A stretch of DNA of 64,000 bases. Source: Mycolicibacterium komanii (lineage in GTDB: Bacteria > Actinomycetota > Actinomycetes > Mycobacteriales > Mycobacteriaceae). Below, piece after piece: positions 32,542 to 41,741 of the stretch (position 1 is its first letter; each line of letters begins with the position of its first letter). The stretch spans positions 1 to 64,000 of the forward strand of contig NZ_CVTA01000003.1 in the NCBI RefSeq assembly GCF_001050035.1, read 5' to 3'. The notes beneath the pieces were generated by a model. That model was not told the DNA's origin. It searched no databases and saw only the letters and a list, made by a program, of their open reading frames with translations. The position numbers and the translations under genes were made by a program.

Positions 32542-33378
32542 TTAGGAAGCCAGCTGGACGACGACGCCGATCGCACCCGCACCGACATGGATCGACAACA
32601 CCGGCCCCATGTCGGTTACGGTGAGCGCCTCGAGCTGAGGGAGGCGGTCGGTCAGCGCGGCGCCCACCTCGTCGGCGCCGTCGTGATTGTCGACATGGTG
32701 CACCGCGATCGACGCCTGACGCTCACCGACGAGGTCGGCGATGCGGTCGACCATCGCCGCGTGCGCCTTGGTGATCGTCCGGATCCGCTGGTCGAGCACG
32801 AGGCGGCCGTCGACGTCGAGGCGCAGCAGCGGTTTGAGCGACAGGGCGGTACCCAGCCAGGACGCCGCGGTGCCGATCCGTCCGCTGCGGCGCAGGTTGT
32901 CGAGCCGGTGCACCACGATGAACGCGTGGGTGCGCTGTGCGGCCGAACGGGCAGCGGCCTCAACCGAATCCAGGTCGGAACCGGACGCCGCGACCCTGGC
33001 CGCAGCCACGGCGGTGAAGCCCACGCCCATCGCCGCCGACCGCGAATTGACCACGCGCACCGACGATCCGAACTCGCGCGCGGCCTGGACCGCCGAACTG
33101 TAACTGCTCGAGAGCGCCGACGACAGATGCACCGCGACCACGCCGTCACCGCCGCTGTCGCGCAACGCCTGCCGATACGTCTCCGTGAGATCGGCGGGTG
33201 CGGCGCCCGCGGTGCTGGCGCGCGGCACCTCGTGGATGTCGTAGGGCACGTCGTCGATGCCGTCGCGCAGATCGATGACGTCGACCAGGACGTGCAACGG
33301 CACCTGGCGGATGTCCCACTGCTTCAACTCGTCGGGCCCCAACCGCGACGACGAGTCGGTGACCACCACTACCGACAT
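32542..33378 (-). CDS. DegV-family fatty acid-binding protein
   Basis: A 278-aa DegV/FakB-type protein: [31 protein letters not shown] at the N-terminus, [20 protein letters not shown] (the T/S-S-x-x-S-G lipid-head site region), and a C-terminal domain with [26 protein letters not shown]. Binds a long-chain fatty acid, as in FakB. ATG at 33378 overlaps the end of the octT gene by ten bases, so it is the last gene of the nadD-rsfS-gpgP-octT-degV run. Confidence 0.93.
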   Translation of the reverse strand: MSVVVVTDSSSRLGPDELKQWDIRQVPLHVLVDVIDLRDGIDDVPYDIHEVPRASTAGAAPADLTETYRQALRDSGGDGVVAVHLSSALSSSYSSAVQAAREFGSSVRVVNSRSAAMGVGFTAVAAARVAASGSDLDSVEAAARSAAQRTHAFIVVHRLDNLRRSGRIGTAASWLGTALSLKPLLRLDVDGRLVLDQRIRTITKAHAAMVDRIADLVGERQASIAVHHVDNHDGADEVGAALTDRLPQLEALTVTDMGPVLSIHVGAGAIGVVVQLAS

Positions 33379-34091
33379 GGCACGCCGGCTTCGGCGAGCG
33401 CCTTGAGCATCAAGTCCGCGACCGCCTGGTGGGCCTCGAAGTTCCAGTGGATGCCATCGGGGTTGCCCTGGCCGCTCATGATGTACTCGCCGACCGCGGC
33501 CTTGAGATCGACCAGCGGAACGTCATGCTGCTCGGCCCATTCCGTGATCGCCTTGACCGTGCCGTCGCGGCCGTGGTGCGCCCTGCCGTAGGTGTCGGCG
33601 ATGTGCACCGAGGGCAGGCACGCGACGACGGGGATCCCGGGACGGTTGAAATCGATAGCGCCGCGGGTCATCTCGAGGTACTCCGCCGACAGGTGCGGGG
33701 GCAGCGCCGCCCGCGCGACCGGCGACAGGCGCGGCTGGATCCAGCCGTACCCGTCGCGCACCCAGCGCCGCAGCCACGACGGGCGCACGTAGCGGATGAG
33801 CTCGCGAAGTGCGGTCGGCAGCGGCGAAGGCAGCGAATCCATCCCGCCCGTGGCGAAGACGACCGCACCGGCACGCGGCAACGCCGCCCAGGCCCGCGGA
33901 TCCTGGATGGCCGCCCACCACACGTCGCGACATGTCCAGCCGATCCGGCCGATCAGCTCGACATCCCAACCCAGTTGCGCGGCAACGATGTTCGGCCAGA
34001 TGCGCGGGTCGTCGGACGGCAGACCGCCGGTCGGCCCGTAGTAGGACAGCGAGTCGCCGAAGATCAGCAGGGTCTGACGGTCAGAGGACAT
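33369..34091 (-). CDS. octT: SGNH/GDSL-family acyltransferase of methylglucose lipopolysaccharide synthesis
   Basis: A 240-aa SGNH-fold protein: [12 protein letters not shown] (catalytic Ser of block I), an FATGGMDSL block III-like element and the Asp/His pair in [13 protein letters not shown] near residue 215. The syntenic mycobacterial gene (Rv2418c type) encodes the octanoyltransferase that acylates the first sugar of methylglucose lipopolysaccharide, a cytosolic polymer that binds fatty acyl chains. Its position beside the glucosyl-3-phosphoglycerate phosphatase gene, another step of that pathway, supports this. The GTG/ATG region at 34091 overlaps the gpgP stop by 11 bases. Confident for the fold, moderate for the acyl donor. 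Confidence 0.88.
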   Translation of the reverse strand: MSSDRQTLLIFGDSLSYYGPTGGLPSDDPRIWPNIVAAQLGWDVELIGRIGWTCRDVWWAAIQDPRAWAALPRAGAVVFATGGMDSLPSPLPTALRELIRYVRPSWLRRWVRDGYGWIQPRLSPVARAALPPHLSAEYLEMTRGAIDFNRPGIPVVACLPSVHIADTYGRAHHGRDGTVKAITEWAEQHDVPLVDLKAAVGEYIMSGQGNPDGIHWNFEAHQAVADLMLKALAEAGVPCR

Positions 34092-34764
34092 CGTTGGCGA
34101 CCTGTGCCGAGGCGTTCCACACGTCGAGCCGCCACCGGATATCGGCGGGCGCGGCGTCGACGGCGCTGTGGCCGGACAGCTGGACCCAGCTGGCGTTGCC
34201 CATTCCGCCGAGGATCGGCCAGTTGTCCACGGGTAGGTCGAGGAGCGAGGCGGTCAGCGCCGCGATCAGCCCGCCGTGGGCGACCAGCACGACGGGCCGG
34301 TCCGGTTCGTCGCCGGCCTGGTCCACACCCCACTCGGCGTGTGCGCCGACGAGCTCGTCGACCAGCGGCCTGCTGCGGGCGGCGACGTCGACGCGGCTTT
34401 CGCCGCCGGGCGGCGCCCACCGCGAATCGTCGCGCCACGCCAGGCGGGCCCCGGGGGCGGCGGCGTCGACCTCGACGTGTGTCATGCCCTGCCACTGACC
34501 GAGGTGGGTTTCGCGCAGGCGGACGTCGGCGAGCACCGGCATGCCGGCACGCTCCCCCAGCGTGACGGCGGTGTCGAGGGCGCGGCGCAGATCCGACGAC
34601 ACGATCACCAGGGGTTGACGCTTGGCCAGCACCTCCGCAGCCGCGACGGCCTGGTGGCGGCCCAGGTCGGTAAGGTCGGTGTCCAGCTGGCCCTGCATGC
34701 GGCTGCCGGCGTTGTACTCGGTCTGCCCGTGCCGCAGCATTACCAGGCGCCGGACCCGCCTCAC
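34081..34764 (-). CDS. gpgP: Glucosyl-3-phosphoglycerate phosphatase (histidine phosphatase)
   Basis: A 227-aa phosphoglycerate-mutase-like phosphatase: [35 protein letters not shown] (RHG motif with the phosphorylated His), [22 protein letters not shown] and [13 protein letters not shown] (second His). It dephosphorylates glucosyl-3-phosphoglycerate in methylglucose lipopolysaccharide synthesis. The frame is open to 34842, but GTG at 34764 overlaps the rsfS stop (GTGA) and gives the M. tuberculosis-like start. Followed by octT. Confidence 0.9.
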   Translation of the reverse strand: MRRVRRLVMLRHGQTEYNAGSRMQGQLDTDLTDLGRHQAVAAAEVLAKRQPLVIVSSDLRRALDTAVTLGERAGMPVLADVRLRETHLGQWQGMTHVEVDAAAPGARLAWRDDSRWAPPGGESRVDVAARSRPLVDELVGAHAEWGVDQAGDEPDRPVVLVAHGGLIAALTASLLDLPVDNWPILGGMGNASWVQLSGHSAVDAAPADIRWRLDVWNASAQVANDVL

Positions 34765-35162
34765 TGCGCGCCGTCCTCGTCGCCCGCCGGTTGCGCGGCC
34801 GGCTGGTCGAGGTCGACGGGAATGGTCGGGCAGTCCTTCCACAACCGGTCCAGCGCATAGAAGTTGCGCTCGTCCTGATGCTGGATGTGCACGACGATGT
34901 CGACGTAGTCGAGCAGCGTCCAGCGACCCTCGCGGGCGCCCTCGCGGCGGGCGGGTTTGTAGCCGGCCAGGCGCATCTTCTCCTCGACCTCGTCGACGAT
35001 CGCGTTGACCTGACGTTCGTTGGAGGCCGAAGCGATCACGAAGCAGTCGGTGATGACGAGTTGGCTCGACACGTCGATCACGACGACGTCGTCGGCGACT
35101 TTGGACGCGGCCGCCTGCGCGGCCACTCCTGCCATGCGAACGGCTTCGTCGGAGGCGCTCAT
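34761..35162 (-). CDS. rsfS: Ribosome silencing factor RsfS
   Basis: A 133-aa protein of the RsfS/Iojap family, which binds L14 on the 50S subunit and blocks subunit joining when nutrients are short. Family core: [86 protein letters not shown] short acidic, proline-containing tail follows. ATG at 35162 overlaps the nadD stop (ATGA). Confidence 0.96.
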   Translation of the reverse strand: MSASDEAVRMAGVAAQAAASKVADDVVVIDVSSQLVITDCFVIASASNERQVNAIVDEVEEKMRLAGYKPARREGAREGRWTLLDYVDIVVHIQHQDERNFYALDRLWKDCPTIPVDLDQPAAQPAGDEDGAQ

Positions 35163-35797
35163 TGATGCTTTCCTTGGGTTGTCATCGGTTGTCTCGCATA
35201 GAGTTTGCGCTTGGCCACGTACTGCACCACGCCGTCGGGGACCAGGTACCAGATCGGCCGGTCCTGCTCGGCGCGCTTGCGGCAGTCGGTCGACGAGATC
35301 GCCAGCGCGGGCACCTCGACCAGCTTGAGCGCATCGTCGGGCAGCTCCTTGATCGCCGCGGCGATGTGCTTGCCGTCCAACTCGTAGCCCGGCCGGCTCA
35401 CCCCGACGAAGTTCGCGATCGCGAACATGTCCTCCCAGTTCTGCCACGTCAGGATCGACGCCAGCGCGTCGGCCCCGGTGATGAAGAAGAGGTCGGCGTC
35501 GGGGTTGAGCGCGTGCAGATCGCGCAACGTGTCCTTGGTGTAGGTCGGCCCGCCCCGGTCGATGTCGACGCGGCTGACGCTGAACCGCGGATTGGAGGCG
35601 GTCGCGATCACCGTCATCAGGTATCGGTCCTCGGCGGCGGTGACGTCGCGGTCCTTCTGCCACGGCTGCCCGGTCGGGACGAACACGACCTCGTCGAGCC
35701 CGAACAGGTCGGCCACCTCGCTGGCGGCCACCAGGTGGCCGTTGTGGATGGGATCGAACGTCCCACCCATCACGCCGAGCCTGCGTCGCGGAGCCAC
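35159..35797 (-). CDS. nadD: Nicotinate-nucleotide adenylyltransferase
   Basis: A 212-aa enzyme converting nicotinate mononucleotide and ATP to deamido-NAD. Motifs: [21 protein letters not shown] (GxFDPxHxGH), [14 protein letters not shown], and [16 protein letters not shown] (ISSTxxR). GTG at 35797 has a TAAGCT -10 box eight bases ahead, so this gene heads the leaderless transcript nadD-rsfS-gpgP-octT-degV. Pairs with nadE at 42.6 kb in NAD synthesis. Confidence 0.96.
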   Translation of the reverse strand: MAPRRRLGVMGGTFDPIHNGHLVAASEVADLFGLDEVVFVPTGQPWQKDRDVTAAEDRYLMTVIATASNPRFSVSRVDIDRGGPTYTKDTLRDLHALNPDADLFFITGADALASILTWQNWEDMFAIANFVGVSRPGYELDGKHIAAAIKELPDDALKLVEVPALAISSTDCRKRAEQDRPIWYLVPDGVVQYVAKRKLYARQPMTTQGKHQ

Positions 35798-35805
35798 GAA
35801 TAGCC

Positions 35806-35811
35806 AGCTTA
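35806..35811 (-). promoter_or_regulatory. -10 box TAAGCT of the nadD operon
   Basis: TANNNT hexamer eight bases upstream of the GTG at 35797. Confidence 0.6.
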
Positions 35812-35827
35812 CGGGACCGGTATGCGC

Positions 35828-35910
35828 AGCTCTCCTCCCGCCGAACGTGGGTTACCGTCACGCCTGAGCGAAAAATGCGTGCGGGTAACCCACGTTCGCG
35901 GAAGGGAGCT
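35828..35910. repeat. Large near-perfect palindrome between the VWA gene and nadD
   Basis: Arms of about 35 bases that fold into one hairpin with a 13-base loop (35864-35876). The core GAACGTGGGTTACC (35843-35856) pairs exactly with 35884-35897, and outer bases pair down to AGCT at both ends. It lies between the end of the VWA gene and the nadD promoter. No U-run follows. It may act as a terminator or be a palindromic repeat element. Confidence 0.8.
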
Positions 35911-37357
35911 AGACCGGGAGCAACCGGTCGATCACCGACGCCAGCTGCTTGGCCGACCGGCATTCGTGCATTGTGATGACATCCTGGTAGCGCGGTACCG
36001 CCGAGTCGCCGCTGCCCCACAGGTGGCGCGGTTCGGGGTTCAGCCAGTGCGCGTGCCTGCTCGAGTTGACCATGTGCGCGAGCAGCTCGATCTCGGGATT
36101 GCGGTAGTTGTTGCGCCCGTCGCCCAGGATCAACAGCGCGCTGCGCGGCGAGAGCGCGTTGGGCCAGCGGTCCATGAACGACACGAACGCGTGGCCGTAG
36201 TCGGAGTGCCCGTCGCGCGTGTACACCCCGGCCTCGCGGGTGATGCGCTGCACCGCGACCGCCAGATCGGCGTCGGGGCCGAACAGCTCGGTCACCTCGT
36301 CGGTGGTGTCGATGAACGCGAACACCCGCACGCGCGAGAACTGCTGGCGCAGCGCGTGCACGAGCAGCAACGTGAAGTGGCTGAAACCGGCGACCGAACC
36401 GGACACGTCGCACAGCACCACCAGCTCGGGCCGCGCCGGATGCGGTTTCTTGAGCACGACGTCGATCGGCACACCGCCGGTCGACATCGACTTGCGCAGC
36501 GTCTTGCGCAGGTCGATCTCGCCGGCCCGCGACCGCCGACGCCGTGCGGCCAGCCGGGTCGCCAGCGTGCGGGCCAACGGCGCCACCACCCGTCGCATCT
36601 GGCGCAGCTGCTCCCCTGAGGCGCGCAGAAACTCGACGTTCTCGGCGAGTTGCGGCACGCCGTACATCTGCACGTGGTCGCGCCCGAGCTGCTCCGCGGT
36701 GCGCCGTTTGGTCTCGGACTCCACCATCTTGCGCAGCTGATTTATGCGTTGCGCGGCAAGGGCTTTGGCGATCTGTTCCTGGGTGGGCGTCGGCTCGTCG
36801 CCGTAGGGCGCGAGCAGACCGGCCAGCAGCCGGCCCTCGAGGTCGTCGAGGTTCATCGCCTTGAGCGCCTGATACGACGAGTACGACGGCCCGCGACTGG
36901 AGTTGTAACGGCCGTACGCCTCGACGATCTGGGCGATCATCGTCGCCATCCGCTCGTCGAGGTTGGCCAGATCCTCGTTCTGGGCCAGCATGTCCAGCAG
37001 CGCCGCGCGCATCGCCTCGACGTCTTCGGGCGGCAGGCCCGGCTCGTCGGCGTCGCTGTCGTCGTCGTCCTCGACCAGGATCGTCCTGGCGCCCAGCGCG
37101 GCGGGGAACCACAGGTCGAACATCGCGTCGTAGGTGTCGCGGTGGTCGGGGCGGCGCAGCACCGCGCACGCGATGCCCTCGCGCAGCGCGTCGCGGTCGG
37201 CCAACCCTAGCACCGAGAGCACCCGTCCGGCGTCGACGGTCTCCGACGGACCTACCGCGATGCCTTGCGCGCGTAAAGCTTCGACGAACCCGACCAGGTG
37301 GCCGGGCAGGCCGTGCGGCGCCAGCGGCTGCGGCGGTCGGGTCCGGCGGACGGCCAT
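35909..37357 (-). CDS. VWA-domain protein, CoxE-like (Rv2425c-type)
   Basis: A 482-aa protein. N-terminal helical region, an acidic insert (EDDDDSDADEP), then a basic segment (ARRRRSRAGEIDLRKTLRKSMSTGGVPIDVVLKKPHPARPELVVLCDVSGSVAGFSHFTLLLVHAL), where DVSGS is the MIDAS metal motif of a von Willebrand A domain, and a later DYGHAFVSFMD and LLILGDGRNNY. Works with a MoxR ATPase as an insertion or chaperone pair. ATG at 37357 follows the MoxR stop by one base; order proA-moxR-VWA. Confidence 0.92.
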   Translation of the reverse strand: MAVRRTRPPQPLAPHGLPGHLVGFVEALRAQGIAVGPSETVDAGRVLSVLGLADRDALREGIACAVLRRPDHRDTYDAMFDLWFPAALGARTILVEDDDDSDADEPGLPPEDVEAMRAALLDMLAQNEDLANLDERMATMIAQIVEAYGRYNSSRGPSYSSYQALKAMNLDDLEGRLLAGLLAPYGDEPTPTQEQIAKALAAQRINQLRKMVESETKRRTAEQLGRDHVQMYGVPQLAENVEFLRASGEQLRQMRRVVAPLARTLATRLAARRRRSRAGEIDLRKTLRKSMSTGGVPIDVVLKKPHPARPELVVLCDVSGSVAGFSHFTLLLVHALRQQFSRVRVFAFIDTTDEVTELFGPDADLAVAVQRITREAGVYTRDGHSDYGHAFVSFMDRWPNALSPRSALLILGDGRNNYRNPEIELLAHMVNSSRHAHWLNPEPRHLWGSGDSAVPRYQDVITMHECRSAKQLASVIDRLLPV

Positions 37358-37358
37358 G

Positions 37359-38234
37359 TCAGTTGAGCCTCAGCTCGCCGGACGCCTTGATCTGGTCCGA
37401 CTGGTGTTTGAGGACGACACCGAGCGTGGCCGCGATGGTCGCGTCGTCGATGGTGTCGAGTCCCAGGGCCAGGATCGTGCGGCCCCAGTCGATGGTCTCG
37501 GCGACCGACGGCAGCTTCTTGAGCTGCATCCCGCGCAGCACGCCGATGATCTTGACCAACTCGTCGGCGACCCGCTCGGGCAGCTCGGGCACTCGCGACA
37601 GCAGGATGCGCCGCTCCAGGTCGGGGTCGGGAAAGTCGATGTGCAGGAACAGACACCGGCGCTTGAGCGCCTCGGACAGTTCACGGGTGGCGTTCGAGGT
37701 GAGCACGACGAACGGCGGCCGCTCGGCGACGATCGTGCCCAGCTCCGGCACGGTCACCGCGAAGTCCGAGAGCACCTCGAGCAGCAGGCCTTCGATCTCG
37801 ATGTCGGCCTTGTCGGTCTCGTCGATCAGCAGCACGGTCGGCTCGGTACGCCGGATCGCGGTCAGCAGCGGCCGCGAGAGCAGGAACTCCTCGGAGAACA
37901 CGTCGTCGCGGGTACTGTCCCAATCGCCGTGTCCGGCCTGGATGCGCAGGATCTGCTTGGCGTGGTTCCACTCGTACAGAGCGCGGGCCTCGTCGACGCC
38001 CTCGTAGCACTGCAACCGCACCAGTCCCGATCCCGTCGACTGCGCGACGGCACGTGCCAGCTCGGTCTTGCCGACCCCGGCGGGGCCTTCCACAAGCAAC
38101 GGCTTGCCCAGCCGGTCGGCGAGGAAAACCGCTGTGGCGGTTGCGGTGTCGGGCAGGTAGCCGGTTTCGGCGAGCCGCCTGCCGACATCCTCGATGTCGG
38201 CGAACAGCGGCGCTGGGCGCGCGGGGACACTCAC
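37359..38234 (-). CDS. MoxR-family AAA+ ATPase
   Basis: A 291-aa AAA+ protein: Walker A LLVEGPAGVGKTELARAVAQ, Walker B PTVLLIDETDKADIEIEGLLLEVL, sensor 1 VVLTSNATRELSEALKRRCLFLHIDFP. MoxR proteins act with VWA partners to mature or remodel enzyme complexes; the partner gene starts one base downstream. GTG at 38234, 15 bases after proA. The client is unknown. Same three-gene order as in M. tuberculosis. Confidence 0.94.
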   Translation of the reverse strand: MSVPARPAPLFADIEDVGRRLAETGYLPDTATATAVFLADRLGKPLLVEGPAGVGKTELARAVAQSTGSGLVRLQCYEGVDEARALYEWNHAKQILRIQAGHGDWDSTRDDVFSEEFLLSRPLLTAIRRTEPTVLLIDETDKADIEIEGLLLEVLSDFAVTVPELGTIVAERPPFVVLTSNATRELSEALKRRCLFLHIDFPDPDLERRILLSRVPELPERVADELVKIIGVLRGMQLKKLPSVAETIDWGRTILALGLDTIDDATIAATLGVVLKHQSDQIKASGELRLN

Positions 38235-38249
38235 GGAATTGCTCCTAAA

Positions 38250-39506
38250 TCAGGCCGGGCGGGTGTGGCCGTCTCCCCACACAATCCACTTGGTTGACGT
38301 CAGTTCGGGCAGACCCATCGGTCCGCGGGCGTGCAGCTTCTGGGTGGAGATGCCGATCTCGGCGCCGAACCCGAACTGCTCGCCGTCGGTGAACGCCGTC
38401 GACGCGTTCACCATCACCGCGGCGGCATCGACCCGTTCGGTGAAGCGTTGCGCGGCAGCCAGATCGGAGGCGACGATGGCCTCGGTGTGGCCGGTGCCGT
38501 ACTCATTGATGTGCGCGATCGCCGCATCGACACCGTCGACCACCGCCAACGCGATGTCCAGCGACAGGAACTCGGCGCGCAGCTCCTCGTCGGACGGGTT
38601 GTCGTGCACGGTCACACCGGCATCCTTGAGCGCCTTGGTCAGCCGCGGCACCGCGCGGTCGGCGATGGCCGCGTCGATCAACACCGATTCGGCGGCATTG
38701 CAGACGCTGGGCCGGCGGATCTTCGCGTTGAGCAGGATCCGCTCGGCGACGTCGAGGTCGGCCGACTCGTGAACGTAGACATGGCAATTGCCGACGCCCG
38801 TCTCGATCGTCGGCACGGTCGCGTCACGGACGACGGCGTCGATCAGCCCCGCACCGCCGCGGGGGATCACGACGTCGACCAGCCCGCGCGCCTGGATCAG
38901 GTGCGTGACGCTGGCACGGTCGGCGCTGGGCAGCAGTTGGACGGCGTCCACCTCGAGCAGTTCGGTGGCCAGCGCCGCGCGCAGCGCGTTCACCAGCGCG
39001 GCGTTCGAGTTGGCCGCCGACGAGCTGCCGCGCAGCAGCACGGCGTTACCGGACTTCAACGTCAACCCGAACGCGTCGACCGTCACGTTCGGCCGGCCCT
39101 CGTAGACGATCCCGACGACACCGAGCGGCACCCGCTGCTGGCGCAGCTGTAAACCGTTGGGCAGCGTCCGACCCTGGAGCACCTCGCCGAGCGGGTCGGG
39201 CAGCCGCGACACCTGTCGCAACCCGTCGGCGATGCCGTCGATCCGCTTCGGGTTCAGCGCCAGCCGGTCGAGCATGGCCTCGGGTGTGCCCGCGGCGCGG
39301 GCGGCGGCGAGATCCTGCTCGTTGGCCTCGAGGATCTGGCTCGTCGACATCAGCACGTGATCGGCGGCGGTGTTCAGCGCGCGGTTCTTGGTTTCCGAGC
39401 TCAACACGGCCAACGCGCGGGCGGCCGTGCGGGCGCGGCGGGCAGCATCGTGCACCTGCTGACGCAGGTCTGCGGCGACAGCGCCGACGGGAGCCTCGAC
39501 ACTCAT
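38250..39506 (-). CDS. proA: Gamma-glutamyl phosphate reductase
   Basis: A 418-aa aldehyde-dehydrogenase-fold enzyme that reduces gamma-glutamyl phosphate to the semialdehyde, step two of proline synthesis. Features: [39 protein letters not shown] (cofactor region), [14 protein letters not shown], catalytic Cys in [16 protein letters not shown], and [31 protein letters not shown] at the end. ATG at 39506. Its partner proB lies 10 kb to the right in the same orientation. First gene of the proA-moxR-VWA run. Confidence 0.97.
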   Translation of the reverse strand: MSVEAPVGAVAADLRQQVHDAARRARTAARALAVLSSETKNRALNTAADHVLMSTSQILEANEQDLAAARAAGTPEAMLDRLALNPKRIDGIADGLRQVSRLPDPLGEVLQGRTLPNGLQLRQQRVPLGVVGIVYEGRPNVTVDAFGLTLKSGNAVLLRGSSSAANSNAALVNALRAALATELLEVDAVQLLPSADRASVTHLIQARGLVDVVIPRGGAGLIDAVVRDATVPTIETGVGNCHVYVHESADLDVAERILLNAKIRRPSVCNAAESVLIDAAIADRAVPRLTKALKDAGVTVHDNPSDEELRAEFLSLDIALAVVDGVDAAIAHINEYGTGHTEAIVASDLAAAQRFTERVDAAAVMVNASTAFTDGEQFGFGAEIGISTQKLHARGPMGLPELTSTKWIVWGDGHTRPA

Positions 39507-39566
39507 TTATCCAGGGTATCGAACGAGGTTCCGGCGTTCGACACGTGTCAGGTAGGCACCCTGCAT

Positions 39567-39572
39567 TAGCGT
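39567..39572 (+). promoter_or_regulatory. -10 box TAGCGT for the ribokinase-like gene
   Basis: TANNNT hexamer eight bases before the ATG at 39581. Confidence 0.6.
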
Positions 39573-39580
39573 TGGGATCC

Positions 39581-40471
39581 ATGGCGCCGCGGGACTGCAG
39601 CCGGGTATGTGTGGTCGGCAGTGTCAACGCCGATCTGACCTTCACCGTGCGTGCGCTGCCCCGCCCGGGCCAGACCGTGCTGGCGTCGGATCTGTCGGCG
39701 TCTCCGGGCGGCAAGGGCGGCAACCAGGCGGTCGCGGCGGCCAGGGCGGGCGCACGCGTGCAGCTGGTCGCCGCGCTCGGCACCGACGGGTCGGCCGAGA
39801 TGTTGCGGAACCACCTCAGCGCCAACGGCGTCGGCCTCGACGGCGTCATCACCGTCCCCGGCCCCAGCGGGTCGGCCGTCATCACCGTCGACTCGTCGGC
39901 CGAGAACACGATCGTGGTCGCGCCCGGCGCCAACGGCTTGTTGACCGTCGACTCGGCCGACGGCCGCGCCGTCATCGCCGACAGCGAAGTGGTGTTGCTG
40001 CAACTGGAGATCCCGATCGCGACCGCCATCGCCGCCGCGCAGGTGGCCCGCGCCGCCGACGCCGTCGTCATCGTCAACGCCTCGCCGACCGGGGCGCCGC
40101 CGCACGACCTGCTGGCCCTGTCCCAGTCGGCCGACGTCGTCGTGGTCAACGAGACCGAGGCCGGCGAGTGGCACTGGCCCGTCCCGCACCTGGTGATCAC
40201 GCGCGGTGCGCGCGGGGCGAGCTATCTCGGCGAAGGCGAACGGTTCAGCATCCCGGCCCCCGCGGTCCGGGCGGTCGACACCACCGGCGCGGGCGACGTG
40301 TTCGCCGGCGTGCTCGCCACGCACTGGCTCGACGGCCACGAACTCGCCCTGCGACGAGCCTGCGCGGCGGCGGCCCTGTCGACGCTCGTGCCCGGGGCCG
40401 GTGACTGCGCGCCGTACGCCGAGGCCATCGACGATGTTGTGTCCAAGAGAGTGACAGAAAGGCAGTTATGA
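39581..40471 (+). CDS. rbsK: PfkB-family sugar kinase, ribokinase-like
   Basis: A 296-aa kinase: VCVVGSVNADLTFTVRALPRPGQTVLASDLSASPGGKGGNQAVAAARAGARV (PfkB signature 1 with GGKGxNQA), ILVVAPGAN-type Asn motif as IVVAPGANG, and DTTGAGDVFAGVLATHWL (signature 2 with catalytic Asp in GAGD). Ribose is the usual substrate of this branch. The frame is open far upstream, but the ATG at 39581 has a leaderless -10 box. Overlaps the following enoyl-CoA hydratase gene by ATGA. Confidence 0.92.
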   Translation: MAPRDCSRVCVVGSVNADLTFTVRALPRPGQTVLASDLSASPGGKGGNQAVAAARAGARVQLVAALGTDGSAEMLRNHLSANGVGLDGVITVPGPSGSAVITVDSSAENTIVVAPGANGLLTVDSADGRAVIADSEVVLLQLEIPIATAIAAAQVARAADAVVIVNASPTGAPPHDLLALSQSADVVVVNETEAGEWHWPVPHLVITRGARGASYLGEGERFSIPAPAVRAVDTTGAGDVFAGVLATHWLDGHELALRRACAAAALSTLVPGAGDCAPYAEAIDDVVSKRVTERQL

Positions 40472-41304
40472 CGAGCACCCAGCCGAGCACCACCAGCACC
40501 CCGCGGCCTCCGGAGGGCGACTGGCTCGGCACGCCGTTCCTGAAGTTCACCCGGGAGGGAGCGTTCGGCGTGTGCCGGCTCGACCGGCCGGAGGCGCGCA
40601 ACGCGATGACGCCCGCGATGTACTTCGGCATCAAGTACGCGGTCAAGCACGTCGAGAGCGATCCGGACCTCGCCGGCCTGCTGATCACCGGCACCGGCGA
40701 CGTCTTCGCGCCCGGCGGCGACATGGGTGGCGGCGGCGCCGACAACTGGATGACGTTCGGGCCGGCGCTGGGCATGGACGCATTGCCGTTCGACACGCTG
40801 CGCCAGTCGGCGAAGCCGGTGGTGGCCGCGGTGAACGGGCTGTGCCAGGGCGGTGGGCTGCAGATCGCGCTATGCGCCGACATCGCCGTGGTCAGCGATC
40901 GGGCCACGTTCCGGGTGCCCGAGCTGTACCGCGGGATCGCCGACACCTACTACAGCCATATGCTGGCCCGGCTGATCGGGCCGGTCCGCACCCGCGACCT
41001 GATGTTCACCGGGCGGACGCTGACCGCCGCCGAGGCGCACGACTGGGGCATGGTCGCGCGGGTCGTGCCGCACGACGAGCTGGCCGACGCGGCTCGCGAG
41101 GTCCTGGCGCAGTGCTGCCGGACCGCGCCGGCGGCCCGAACCGTCGTCAAGTCCAGCATCGACAACTACATCGGCCTCTACGACCGGATCGGCATGCAGG
41201 CCAGTCTGGGGGCGCCCGAGTCGATCGAGGGCTTCATGGCCTTCAAGGAGCGCCGCTCGCCGGATTGGGTGCACCCCGACCTGCGAATCGACGGCCGCCT
41301 CTGA
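40468..41304 (+). CDS. Enoyl-CoA hydratase/isomerase-family protein
   Basis: A 278-aa crotonase-fold protein: FGVCRLDRPEARNAMTPAMYF, LLITGTGDVFAPGGDMGGGG (oxyanion hole and CoA site), PVVAAVNGLCQGGGLQIALCADIAVVSDRATFRVPELYRGIADTYYSHMLARLIG (second oxyanion-hole glycine), and LMFTGRTLTAAEAHDWGMVARVVPHDEL. The usual catalytic Glu positions in the 130s carry E in PELYRG. Acts on acyl-CoA thioesters; substrate unknown. Coupled by ATGA to the sugar kinase, an unusual partner. Confidence 0.92.
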   Translation: MTSTQPSTTSTPRPPEGDWLGTPFLKFTREGAFGVCRLDRPEARNAMTPAMYFGIKYAVKHVESDPDLAGLLITGTGDVFAPGGDMGGGGADNWMTFGPALGMDALPFDTLRQSAKPVVAAVNGLCQGGGLQIALCADIAVVSDRATFRVPELYRGIADTYYSHMLARLIGPVRTRDLMFTGRTLTAAEAHDWGMVARVVPHDELADAAREVLAQCCRTAPAARTVVKSSIDNYIGLYDRIGMQASLGAPESIEGFMAFKERRSPDWVHPDLRIDGRL

Positions 41305-41306
41305 CA

Positions 41307-41359
41307 GCGATTTCGGTGCACTACCGGTCGCTCAGCGATCGCTAGTGCACCGAAATCGC
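41307..41359. terminator. Large perfect hairpin after the enoyl-CoA hydratase gene
   Basis: Arms GCGATTTCGGTGCACTA (41307-41323) and its exact complement (41343-41359), 17 base pairs, with a 19-base loop that itself contains CGATCG-type symmetry. It begins three bases after the stop. No T-run follows, so it would be a mycobacterial-style I-shaped terminator, or a palindromic repeat element. Confidence 0.7.
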
Positions 41360-41368
41360 GATGGATAG

Positions 41369-41384
41369 TTCAGCCTTGGCTGAA
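41369..41384. promoter_or_regulatory. Probable operator of the CmtR-like regulator
   Basis: Inverted repeat TTCAGCC-TT-GGCTGAA, seven-base arms, located 14 bases upstream of the TACTGT -10 box, covering the -35 region. Confidence 0.65.
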
Positions 41385-41398
41385 TACAGGATCTGATG

Positions 41399-41404
41399 TA
41401 CTGT
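41399..41404 (+). promoter_or_regulatory. -10 box TACTGT for the CmtR-like regulator
   Basis: TANNNT hexamer seven bases before the ATG at 41412. Confidence 0.65.
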
Positions 41405-41411
41405 CTGCGGC

Positions 41412-41741
41412 ATGCAGACGGTCACTCACAGCGATGCGTTGTCGCGGTTCGGTTGTGCCCTGTCGGATCCGACGCGCGCCGAGATCCTGTTGATCCTGCG
41501 TGACGGCCCCGGGTATCCGTCGGAGCTGGCCGACAAGATCGGCGTCTCGCGCCAAATCCTGTCCAACCATCTGGCGTGTCTACGGGGCTGCGGCCTGGTG
41601 ACCGCACGGCCGGAGGGGCGCCGCAGCCGGTACGAACTCGCCGACGAGCGAATCGCGCACGCGCTCGACGATCTGGTCGGCCTGGTGCTCGAGGTCGACC
41701 CGGCCTGCTGCCCCGCGGCCGCCGACGAGGCCTGCTGCTGA
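41412..41741 (+). CDS. ArsR/SmtB-family metal sensor, CmtR-type
   Basis: A 109-aa winged-helix repressor: SRFGCALSDPTRAEILLILRDGPGYPSELADKIGVSRQILSNHLACLRGCGLVTARPEGRRSRYELADERIAHAL. Cys56 and Cys60 in helix R (HLACLRGCGLV) correspond to the Cys pair of M. tuberculosis CmtR, which senses Cd(II)/Pb(II). The C-terminus adds four cysteines in two pairs (Cys99-Cys100 and Cys108-Cys109), where CmtR has its third ligand. A palindrome upstream of the leaderless promoter fits autoregulation. The gene overlaps the next one by TGATG, so both respond together. Metal identity is inferred. Confidence 0.88.
   Translation: MQTVTHSDALSRFGCALSDPTRAEILLILRDGPGYPSELADKIGVSRQILSNHLACLRGCGLVTARPEGRRSRYELADERIAHALDDLVGLVLEVDPACCPAAADEACC

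Noticed and set aside
34761..37169. 802-codon minus-strand frame ending in rsfS
   Set aside because: Only the last 133 codons match a family; the upstream part lies over nadD and the VWA gene in another frame. The ATG at 35162 coupled to the nadD stop is the true start.
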